A stretch of 5,678 bases of DNA. It comes from Anaerolineae bacterium (lineage in GTDB: Bacteria; Chloroflexota; Anaerolineae; B4-G1; SLSP01). This document shows, one piece after another, positions 1-5,669 of this stretch. A program made the translations under genes and the position numbers. The stretch is taken from assembly GCA_016928755.1 (NCBI GenBank), contig JAFGKB010000227.1:1-5678 (forward strand), given 5' to 3'. Within the stretch, counting starts at the first letter, position 1, and each line of letters opens with the position of its first letter. Below the pieces are notes generated by a model. The model did not search any database, was not told where the DNA came from, and saw only the letters and a list, made by a program, of their open reading frames with translations.

Positions 1-134
1 ATAATCCTAGCTCCTGAATCCTGGGGGAATCTCTCAGCCCGGAGATTTTGGATTGCTAGAGAAGGTGCAAATACTAAAACCAGGCCCATAAACACACTAA
101 AACAGACTGACTGGAAACTCGGTGTATATTTCAT
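1..134 (-). CDS. Partial exported protein, N-terminal 44 residues only
   Basis: This gene starts at an ATG (132-134) and stays open for 44 codons to the window edge, where it is cut off. AGGAGG (141-146) lies six bases before the ATG, an excellent ribosome binding site. The visible protein starts MKYTPSFQSV, followed by a hydrophobic stretch at about residues 10-26 (CFSVFMGLVLVFAPSLA). It then turns polar and charged (QNLRAERFPQDSGARI). The stretch ending Pro-Ser-Leu-Ala looks like a signal peptidase I site, so the mature protein probably starts near residue 28 and acts outside the cytoplasmic membrane. The hydrophobic part could instead be an uncleaved anchor. The gene begins 36 bases after the adaptor stop codon on the same strand, so it is likely the next gene of the operon. 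I do not recognise the family, and too little is visible to assign a function. Confidence 0.75.
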   Translation of the reverse strand, partial: MKYTPSFQSVCFSVFMGLVLVFAPSLAIQNLRAERFPQDSGARI

Positions 135-140
135 AATTAG

Positions 141-146
141 CCTCCT
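141..146 (-). promoter_or_regulatory. Ribosome binding site of the partial exported protein
   Basis: The minus strand reads AGGAGG six bases before the ATG at 134. This full-consensus site is the main evidence that the short open frame at the window edge is a real gene. Confidence 0.75.
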
Positions 147-170
147 ACACAAAATATTAAAAGTAGCTGA

Positions 171-1394
171 TCACTCCCCCACTGAGATTTCCACATGGGC
201 CGACATGCCCCAACGTACCCACTCAGGAGTACCAGACGTCAAATCAATAAAAGCTATATAGGTCACATCGCCCAAGTAATCCACACTTTGAGGTTCAATC
301 CTGGTGATATATCCCTCAATCACTTTACCAGGGTATGCATCCAGTCTCACGGCAGCGGGTTGGCCTACTGTAATGTTGACCACATCCAACTCGGTCAGGT
401 CCTTAGTGCGGACCTGCAATTGATCTAAAGTTGCCAATGTTACCAATGGCTCCCCTTGTAGGGCTACATCCCCCGGATTAAGGGCCATATCTGTTATGGT
501 TGCATCAAAAGGGGCCTTGAGTTCTACGTAGTCCAAGGCACTATTAGCGGCCTCAAGTGCAGATTGAACACGCAACACTTCCGCTTGAGAAACTGCGATC
601 TGTTCCTCCCGGACGCCGGTTTTCGCCATTGCTATCTCGGCCAGTACAGCATCACGTGCTGCGATTGCGGATTGAACCCCGGCTTGTGCTGCCCGGCTCT
701 GTAATCCAGAACCTTGTTGCAAAGCTCCCAGTTGAGCATTTGCAGCCGCGAGGGACGCTGTAGCAGCCTCAAGTTGAGCACGGGAAAGCTCCTCCAAAGT
801 TCCCAAAGCCGGACAAACTTCCCGCTTAGAACCATCGGGTAATTGGACATTAACACAATTCAGAGTCTCACTATGGACATTATCCGCTTGATAACGCGCA
901 GCATCAGCCTCCGCAACCTGTGCCATAGCATCAGCAACACCAGTACCCCTGGCCGCCTGTTCATCACGCTGCGCAGTAGCTTGGGACACCCCCGCCTCAG
1001 CAGCGGCTAATTGAGCTTCCATCACAGCAAGTTGCTCCTGGGTCGGACCCGCTTTCACCAGGGCCAATTGTGCTTCAGCAACGGCGAGCGCGGCAGCAGC
1101 TTGCTGAGCGCTTAACTCAGCATCCGTGGGATCTAAACGCAGCAACACAGTTCCTTCTAATACAGTATCGCCCTCTGAAACCAACCGTTCATTAACGATC
1201 CCGCTGACTTTAGCACGCAATACGACAGAGCGAGCAGGTTCGACAACACCTGTCACATTGACTAATTTGGCATCCTCATAGACAGCAGAGATTAACTCAC
1301 TGTCTAGTTCAGGCTGTGCGACAACCGACGACTGACCACATCCAGGTACTACCAACAACAACGCTAACATAAACCATAAACTCCATCTTTTCAT
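171..1394 (-). CDS. HlyD/MacA-like membrane fusion (adaptor) lipoprotein of an ABC exporter
   Basis: This 407-residue adaptor of the HlyD/MacA family links an exporter permease to the extracytoplasmic space. Residues 1-18 are a lipoprotein signal: Lys-Arg, a hydrophobic core, then the lipobox VVPGC with Cys19 as the lipidated residue. Residues about 46-90 form the first half of a biotinyl/lipoyl-like domain (VNVTGVVEPARS, AKVSGIVNERLVSEGDTV). Residues about 92-285 are Ala/Gln/Glu-rich and form the two arms of an alpha-helical coiled-coil hairpin, with a similar Gly-x-x-x-Glu-Gln phrase in each arm (AGPTQEQLAV, TGVREEQIAV). Residues about 290-325 close the lipoyl domain (LKAPFDATIT, NPGDVALQGEPLVTL), and 326-407 form the beta-barrel and membrane-proximal part. 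The start is set by GGAGG seven bases before the ATG at 1394. The open frame continues upstream to 1502, but only by reading through the 67-base repeat. A Cys180/Cys194 pair sits in a polar insert between the helices. Family is certain; the substrate is unknown. Confidence 0.9.
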   Translation of the reverse strand: MKRWSLWFMLALLLVVPGCGQSSVVAQPELDSELISAVYEDAKLVNVTGVVEPARSVVLRAKVSGIVNERLVSEGDTVLEGTVLLRLDPTDAELSAQQAAAALAVAEAQLALVKAGPTQEQLAVMEAQLAAAEAGVSQATAQRDEQAARGTGVADAMAQVAEADAARYQADNVHSETLNCVNVQLPDGSKREVCPALGTLEELSRAQLEAATASLAAANAQLGALQQGSGLQSRAAQAGVQSAIAARDAVLAEIAMAKTGVREEQIAVSQAEVLRVQSALEAANSALDYVELKAPFDATITDMALNPGDVALQGEPLVTLATLDQLQVRTKDLTELDVVNITVGQPAAVRLDAYPGKVIEGYITRIEPQSVDYLGDVTYIAFIDLTSGTPEWVRWGMSAHVEISVGE

Positions 1395-1401
1395 CTTTCT
1401 G

Positions 1402-1406
1402 CCTCC
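1402..1406 (-). promoter_or_regulatory. Ribosome binding site that fixes the adaptor start
   Basis: The minus strand reads GGAGG seven bases upstream of the ATG at 1394, which is immediately followed by a textbook lipoprotein signal (MKRWSLWFML). The in-frame ATG at 1502 lacks these features, and its product would begin with translated repeat sequence, so 1394 is preferred. Confidence 0.8.
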
Positions 1407-1426
1407 ATAATTCACGAGTATGTCTT

Positions 1427-1493
1427 CGAAAATCAGGTACTGCATGATTAAGAAATCACGGGCACTTAAGAAAGTGCAATGCACCGATTTTCG
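1427..1493 (-). repeat. 67-base structured inverted repeat, copy 1 (between permease and adaptor genes)
   Basis: The reverse complement of this stretch matches 3922-3988 at 65 of 67 positions, and similarity stops abruptly at both ends. Its ends are CGAAAATC and GATTTTCG, so the element closes on itself. Read on the minus strand, which is the operon mRNA, it forms an outer stem of 8+5 pairs with one bulged base. Inside are two six-pair hairpins, each with a UCUU loop. The two bases that differ from copy 2 (1439 and 1444) each turn a G-C pair into G-U in the mRNA. It lies 14 bases after the permease stop codon and 20 bases before the adaptor ribosome binding site. No target-site duplication is visible. 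It may be a REP/MITE-like element or an RNA structure; no T-run follows, so it is not a classic terminator. Confidence 0.9.
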
Positions 1494-1507
1494 GAGTGCC
1501 AAGTTAT

Positions 1508-3910
1508 TTATTCATATGCCAACACCTCGCGTACTGTCAGCCGGGAAGCATTCCGCGCCGGGAGGAAACTAGCCAATCCGCTTAGTAACACAACGATGAT
1601 TAACCATAACCACACGCCGGTTACAGAGAAGGTGAAACTAAGCGGCGCACCGGATAATGGGATACCGACGGCAGTACTTAACATACGGCTTAAAGGGTAG
1701 GATAAAAGAGAACCCAATAGCCAACTTAGCAGCCCGATGGTAATACCCTCACGAATAAAGACTTTAAACACGCCCCGGTTAGGTGCACCGATTGCACGCA
1801 GGACACCGATCTCCCGGGTCCGTTCCAGGACATTGATACTCATAGTCCCCATCAATCCCAAGCCGCCAACAACGGCCAACAAGACCGCCATAATCAACAG
1901 TAGTGTGATGACAATACCATAAGCAACGTCGGCATCGCCACGCTCCTCAGCTACGGTCTGTACACTGTTGACCCGAAAGCCGTTGCGCTTAAAATGCATC
2001 TCTAGACTGGCAGTTGCTTGGGTTACATAGTCAGGGTCGTGATTTCGAGTAGCAATTAAGGCGGTATCAGCCCGGCCGGCCCGGCCCGTGGTGCGGGCGA
2101 CATAGGGATAATTCGCATAGGTCATAGGGAAGAGGAATCCCATACTGATACCCACAACACGCCAGGAACGCTCCTGCCCCTGTATCTTCAATACAATCTC
2201 ATCCCCCAACTGGATGTCTGGCTCATCCTGGAGCATATTCGTACTGACCACAATGGCGTTCTCGTCACCAGGTAGCAGCCAACGACCAGCCACAATCAAC
2301 GGTGATTGTGCAAGTTCAGAATCAGCACGAGGGGCGAACATATAGACCAATCCCCCCTCGCTACCATCGGAACGGATACGCCGGCAGGGGACTTGAATCC
2401 AGGTATCTACTGACTCAACCTCAGGGAGACGAGCTGCGACTTCTTCAATTTTATCCACCCGGTAAGGACGTGAGAAGACAATCATTGTGTCAAAGTTCCA
2501 CATCAATAGCAAGTCATCCACGGTACGAAACAGAGAATCGCGTACAGAGAAAACACTCACGAAGATGGCACTGGCCATCGTAAGCGTGATCAAGGTCAGA
2601 ACCAAACGGCCTTTGCTGCGGAAGGTGTTGCGCACCGATAGTAAGACAGGACGGCTTAATACATGACGGGCAAACCATAAATTTGCACCTGACAAGAGAC
2701 GATCCAGCACGCCTTTTCCCAAGTTTCCCTTTCCCATCCGGTAGACGCTCATAGCTTCTGCGGCGGTGATACGTAAATTCGAGGCTAGGGGAAATACTGA
2801 GGCAAATAAAGGAACGAAGATCCCCACAGCAATTTGCAACACGACGGTTGAAAGTGATACTTTTAGTAATCCAAGGTCAAAGTTAAACATTGAGGCAATA
2901 AAACGGCTCAATGTGCGCGCACCAACTACACTTAAAGGACCCGCGATTATCAAAGCCATTACCCCGTAGAACAGAACCATTGCCAAGTACATCCCCATAA
3001 TCTGTCCCGTGTGCGCGCCGATAGCTTTCATGACGCCAATTTGGCGTTTCTGTTGGGCCAACAAAGCCGAAATTGTGTTGATAATCAAAAATGCACTCAA
3101 GAACAACGACAATGTTCCCAATGTCCCCATCAGTAATAAAATCGCCTGGAGAATGTCGTCAAGGGGAAGCTGACCGGGATCAGCCGTTAAAGTCAAGGGA
3201 ATGGTAAAGCCGCTTCGCTCTGCTTTGGACTTAACTTCATTAATAACCTGTTGCGCAAATTCTTTATCCCCGGCATTTGCTGCGGCGATATGCAATTCAT
3301 TAAAGCCGTAAGGCTCACCCAACCAATCCAGGGTATCGAAAGAGATATAACCATAAGGTGAACTATCGAATTGAGCCGGCAACTGTGCCAAATCGTGAGT
3401 TGTACCACTGATACGCATGGCACGCCGTTTTTCATCTTCGGTCTCAATTAACACGACATCGCCTATTTCAGCCTGAATCACCAGAAGCGCAGCCCGCTCA
3501 ATCAGAATCTCCCGTTCAGGAGGCGGCCAGGCACCCTCTTGAGGTCGAACTTTGTTAACTTGCATATTATCATAATCAGCAACGGCAAAGAGTGTGATAT
3601 TCGACCAGGTGTCCGGACCGACCTGGATACGCGCCATAATAACCCTACGGGCATCCACTGCCATGACATGATCCATCGCGGCAAAAGAACGGACAAATGA
3701 CTCATCGAAAAGCTCCACGGTGCGCACCGTTCCACTAGAGGGCACTATTGCAGCATAACTATTGTCCATTTCAGTAAATAGGATTTCCCGAGAGCTGATG
3801 ATTGTACCTACCGCAAATAATCCCACCGCAATAGATAACACGATCAAAACTGTCCGGGTCTTGTTCCCCCACAAATCATTAAAGACTTTATACCATCTTG
3901 TACCAAACAT
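1508..3910 (-). CDS. ABC exporter permease, fused tandem MacB/FtsX-type protein (800 aa)
   Basis: This is the transmembrane subunit of a MacB/LolC/FtsX-type ABC transporter, built as two tandem halves. In half 1, a membrane helix (about residues 20-39) is followed by an extracytoplasmic domain (about 40-253) and three helices (about 254-280, 305-333, 352-376). Half 2 repeats the plan: helix about 434-457, outer domain about 458-663, then helices about 664-690, 720-745 and 764-785. Each half carries the family's cytoplasmic coupling phrase between its second and third helices: QKRQIGVMKAIGAH at 287-300 and RTREIGVLRAIGAP at 697-710. Each also ends with the usual short motif after its last helix (ASNLRITAAEAMSVY; ARNASRLTVREVLAYE). 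A single-domain MacB-type permease has four helices, so one chain here equals a complete dimer. The start at 3910 has AGGAGG four bases upstream. It is co-oriented with two ATPases upstream and an adaptor downstream. The substrate cannot be inferred. Confidence 0.93.
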   Translation of the reverse strand: MFGTRWYKVFNDLWGNKTRTVLIVLSIAVGLFAVGTIISSREILFTEMDNSYAAIVPSSGTVRTVELFDESFVRSFAAMDHVMAVDARRVIMARIQVGPDTWSNITLFAVADYDNMQVNKVRPQEGAWPPPEREILIERAALLVIQAEIGDVVLIETEDEKRRAMRISGTTHDLAQLPAQFDSSPYGYISFDTLDWLGEPYGFNELHIAAANAGDKEFAQQVINEVKSKAERSGFTIPLTLTADPGQLPLDDILQAILLLMGTLGTLSLFLSAFLIINTISALLAQQKRQIGVMKAIGAHTGQIMGMYLAMVLFYGVMALIIAGPLSVVGARTLSRFIASMFNFDLGLLKVSLSTVVLQIAVGIFVPLFASVFPLASNLRITAAEAMSVYRMGKGNLGKGVLDRLLSGANLWFARHVLSRPVLLSVRNTFRSKGRLVLTLITLTMASAIFVSVFSVRDSLFRTVDDLLLMWNFDTMIVFSRPYRVDKIEEVAARLPEVESVDTWIQVPCRRIRSDGSEGGLVYMFAPRADSELAQSPLIVAGRWLLPGDENAIVVSTNMLQDEPDIQLGDEIVLKIQGQERSWRVVGISMGFLFPMTYANYPYVARTTGRAGRADTALIATRNHDPDYVTQATASLEMHFKRNGFRVNSVQTVAEERGDADVAYGIVITLLLIMAVLLAVVGGLGLMGTMSINVLERTREIGVLRAIGAPNRGVFKVFIREGITIGLLSWLLGSLLSYPLSRMLSTAVGIPLSGAPLSFTFSVTGVWLWLIIVVLLSGLASFLPARNASRLTVREVLAYE

Positions 3911-3914
3911 AAGA

Positions 3915-3920
3915 CCTCCT
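3915..3920 (-). promoter_or_regulatory. Ribosome binding site of the permease, directly abutting the structured repeat
   Basis: The minus strand reads AGGAGG, four bases before the ATG at 3910. The 67-base element ends at 3922, so only one base separates its closing stem from this site. Folding of the element could therefore influence ribosome access; this is an inference from position only. Confidence 0.75.
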
Positions 3921-3921
3921 G

Positions 3922-3988
3922 CGAAAATCGGTGCATTGCACTTTCTTAAGTGCCCGTGATTTCTTAATCACGCAGCACCTGATTTTCG
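3922..3988 (+). repeat. 67-base structured inverted repeat, copy 2 (between second ATPase and permease genes)
   Basis: This is the partner of 1427-1493 in the opposite orientation. The outer stem pairs 3922-3934 with 3975-3988: CGAAAATC with GATTTTCG and GGTGC with GCACC, leaving T3980 bulged. Hairpin A at 3938-3953 is GCACTT-TCTT-AAGTGC. Hairpin B at 3956-3971 is GTGATT-TCTT-AATCAC. All stem pairs are Watson-Crick in this copy. Only short linkers (ATT, CC, GCA) remain unpaired, so nearly every base is used in a three-way-junction fold. The operon mRNA carries the complement, with AAGA loops. Flanks differ from those of copy 1 and show no target-site duplication. Confidence 0.9.
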
Positions 3989-4021
3989 TTATCCTTAGTG
4001 TAGCTGGCCTCATGAAAACTC

Positions 4022-4735
4022 CTAAGAACAAGCAACAATCTCACCATCTGCTAACGTAATGGCCTTAGTAGCGCGGGCCGCGATATCTTTATCATGGGTT
4101 ACCAAGAAAACAGTTTTACCTTGGGCTACTAGCGATTCAAAAACGCGCAAGACTGCATGGGCGGTTACGGAATCCAGGCTCCCGGTAGGTTCATCAGCGA
4201 CCAATACCGGCGGGTCATTAGCCAAGGCCCGTGCGATAGCCACGCGCTGTTGTTGTCCACCGGATATTGCAGCAGGTAACTTCTGAGCATGGGGGGCGAT
4301 TCCCATTTGCTCCAATAAGTACATAGCCCGCTCACGCTGTTGGCGTATAGAATACCGTCCTGCAAAATCCATCGGCAACATAACGTTTTGCAATATTGTC
4401 AATGTTGGCAGCAATTCGAAGGATTGAAAGACAACGCCTACAGTTTTTCCTCGCCAGCGGGATGCTCTATCCGGTCTCAAGTTATGAATGGGCATGCCCG
4501 TCACCCATACCTCACCAGAGGTCACACCATCTAGACCCGTTATCATGTTCACAAGAGTAGTTTTCCCACTGCCGGATTTGCCGGTGACGACCACAAATTC
4601 CCCCTGGGAGATCCTCAAGTCGATGCCTTTTAGGGCAATTACAACCCCGGCCAGGCTTTCATATCGCTTAACCACACCTTGAAGCTCAATTAAGGGTTTA
4701 TGTTTATCTTGTAACACGCCAGATGATAAATCCAT
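4022..4735 (-). CDS. ABC exporter ATP-binding protein, MacB/LolD type (second of two)
   Basis: This 237-residue cytoplasmic ATPase energises the neighbouring permease. All ABC motifs are present: aromatic A-loop Tyr25, Walker A GKSGSGKTT at 52-60, Q-loop Gln104 in VVFQSFELLP, and signature ISGGQ at 157-161 (Ile in place of the usual Leu). Walker B is VLVADE at 177-182 with catalytic Glu182, followed by D-loop SLDS, and the H-loop is His214 in VTHD. The FELLPTLT...NVMLP phrase after the Q-loop is typical of the MacB/LolD/FtsE branch. I chose the ATG at 4735 because GGAGG lies six bases upstream of it. A TTG one codon earlier is in frame but too close to that site. The gene lies 21 bases after the first ATPase gene and is its clear paralogue, from LIELQGVVKRY to LADGEIV. 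A 111-base gap holding a structured repeat separates it from the permease gene. Confidence 0.93.
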   Translation of the reverse strand: MDLSSGVLQDKHKPLIELQGVVKRYESLAGVVIALKGIDLRISQGEFVVVTGKSGSGKTTLVNMITGLDGVTSGEVWVTGMPIHNLRPDRASRWRGKTVGVVFQSFELLPTLTILQNVMLPMDFAGRYSIRQQRERAMYLLEQMGIAPHAQKLPAAISGGQQQRVAIARALANDPPVLVADEPTGSLDSVTAHAVLRVFESLVAQGKTVFLVTHDKDIAARATKAITLADGEIVACS

Positions 4736-4741
4736 CAATAA

Positions 4742-4746
4742 CCTCC
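4742..4746 (-). promoter_or_regulatory. Ribosome binding site that fixes the second ATPase start
   Basis: The minus strand reads GGAGG with a six-base spacer to the ATG at 4735. The in-frame TTG at 4738 would leave only three bases, which favours the ATG. Confidence 0.75.
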
Positions 4747-4756
4747 ATATGTAGTC

Positions 4757-5467
4757 TTAAACGTTAAACCGCTCATCAATAATCTCACCGTCGGCCAATT
4801 CCACAGTACGAAAGGCCCTACAGGCTAGGTCGTTATCGTGAGTCACCATCAAAACTGTCTTCCCATCCGCTACTAAACGCCCGAAAAGGTGAAAGACTGA
4901 TGCCGAGGTTTTAGAATCCAGGTTACCTGTAGGCTCATCGGCGGCCAAAAGCGGTGGGTCGTTAGCCAGGGCACGGGCAATGGCTACACGCTGCAACTCT
5001 CCACCGGAGAGCGATTTAGGGAATTTATGAGCGTAGTCAACCATCCCCACCAGTTCCAATAAAAACATAGCCCGTTCCGCACGCTCAGAAAGAGGGTACT
5101 GTTGGCCGTAATCCATCGGCAGCATCACATTCTCAACCGCGGTCAACGTCGGCAAAAGCTGGAAGAACTGGAAAATGACCCCGATTGTACGGCCACGCCA
5201 TATCGCTATTTGTTCCTCGGTTAACGTATGAACAGCCGTACCGTTAACCCAAACCTCGCCAGTTGTAGGCCGGTCGATGCCGGTAATCATATTGATAAGT
5301 GTTGATTTACCGCTGCCAGATTTACCAATTACCGAGACAAATTCACCATTTCCAACTTGTAAGTTCACACCCTTAAGAGCTGTAAATGCCCTGGCACTAC
5401 TTTTATAGGTTTTTACTACCTGCTGTAGGTCCACAAGATGACCATTTTGCATTGTGTAAATATCCAT
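4757..5467 (-). CDS. ABC exporter ATP-binding protein, MacB/LolD type (first of two)
   Basis: This 236-residue cytoplasmic ATPase opens the operon. Motifs are A-loop Tyr21, Walker A GKSGSGKST at 48-56, Q-loop Gln100 in VIFQFFQLLP, signature LSGGE at 153-157, Walker B LLAADE at 173-178 with catalytic Glu178, D-loop NLDS and H-loop His210. No motif is damaged, so it should hydrolyse ATP. Length and motif phrases fit the MacB/LolD/FtsE branch, which works with FtsX-like permeases. It aligns end to end with the next gene's product; by eye, roughly half the residues match. This suggests an old tandem duplication. The ATG at 5467 is preceded by a modest AGAGGG site (5476-5481) eight bases upstream. 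A Met at residue 6 has no such site and is a weaker alternative. It is the promoter-proximal gene, with the candidate promoter and operator just upstream. Confidence 0.93.
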   Translation of the reverse strand: MDIYTMQNGHLVDLQQVVKTYKSSARAFTALKGVNLQVGNGEFVSVIGKSGSGKSTLINMITGIDRPTTGEVWVNGTAVHTLTEEQIAIWRGRTIGVIFQFFQLLPTLTAVENVMLPMDYGQQYPLSERAERAMFLLELVGMVDYAHKFPKSLSGGELQRVAIARALANDPPLLAADEPTGNLDSKTSASVFHLFGRLVADGKTVLMVTHDNDLACRAFRTVELADGEIIDERFNV

Positions 5468-5504
5468 ATTTAGTACCCTCTATGCCCTGTTTATTGTTTT
5501 GTCC

Positions 5505-5520
5505 TTATCGTAAGCGATAA
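5505..5520. promoter_or_regulatory. Perfect palindrome TTATCG-N4-CGATAA, candidate repressor operator
   Basis: The plus strand reads TTATCG, TAAG, CGATAA: two perfect six-base half sites with a four-base centre. It lies 37 bases upstream of the first ATPase start and covers the candidate -10 hexamer, which is where a repressor would block initiation. If transcribed, it could also form a short hairpin. I cannot assign a regulator family, and no regulator gene is in the window. Confidence 0.5.
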
Positions 5521-5536
5521 CTGGTTGTAGTGTCAT
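5507..5536 (-). promoter_or_regulatory. Candidate sigma-70-type promoter of the ABC exporter operon
   Basis: On the minus strand, ATGACA (5536-5531) matches five of six bases of the TTGACA -35 consensus. After an 18-base spacer, TACGAT (5512-5507) matches four of six bases of TATAAT, including the conserved TA and final T. Transcription would start near 5500, giving a leader of about 33 bases. The -10 sits inside the palindrome at 5505-5520. Position and spacing fit, but the prediction rests on short motifs. Confidence 0.4.
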
Positions 5537-5591
5537 GTATTGAAGGATGTATCTGGGGTTGTATTTTTTAAGGCACGGGGGGTGTAGATGA

Positions 5592-5617
5592 GATTCCTCA
5601 ACTTCGTTCGGAATGAC
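5592..5617. repeat. Small intergenic hairpin repeat (GATTCC...GGAATGAC type)
   Basis: ATTCC (5593-5597) pairs with GGAAT (5610-5614). Inside, AAC (5600-5602) pairs with GTT (5606-5608) around a TTC loop. Sequences of this form (GTCATTCCGA...GAAG...GAGGAATC on the other strand) recur as dispersed intergenic repeats in many environmental bacterial genomes, notably Chloroflexota; that statement is from memory of such genomes. The first nine bases recur at 5670-5678. Confidence 0.55.
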
Positions 5618-5669
5618 GGCTTGGGACGCGGACGAGGCAAATTTGGCAGTGCTTGGAGCTAGAGGGACG

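Noticed and set aside
135..170. Terminator between the adaptor and the fifth gene
   Set aside because: The 36-base gap has AT-rich sequence and the next gene's ribosome binding site, but no stable stem followed by T residues.
1427..1493. Repeat element as an intrinsic transcription terminator
   Set aside because: No run of T follows the stem on the minus strand, the inner hairpins are AT-rich and short, and co-oriented genes continue downstream with close spacing.
1479..1700. Plus-strand open frames here and at several places opposite the ABC genes
   Set aside because: They lie opposite genes with strong protein-family evidence, lack family motifs and ribosome binding sites, and look like mirror frames.
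1427..3988. The inverted repeats as the ends of a transposon carrying the permease gene
   Set aside because: There is no transposase between them, no matching target-site duplication outside the pair, and the gene enclosed is an integral part of the exporter operon. Each copy also has its own internal inverted ends.
3922..4013. Small minus-strand frame starting at an ATG near 4013 and reading through the repeat (MRPATLRITK...)
   Set aside because: There is no good ribosome binding site, much of it is the repeat read as protein, and it runs out of frame into the permease start. It looks like chance.
4736..4738. TTG as the start of the second ATPase
   Set aside because: It lies only three bases from GGAGG, while the ATG in the next codon has ideal spacing.
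171..5467. Naming the genes macA and macB
   Set aside because: True MacB fuses one ATPase to one permease in a single chain. Here the ATPases are separate and the permease is a double unit, so the names would mislead.
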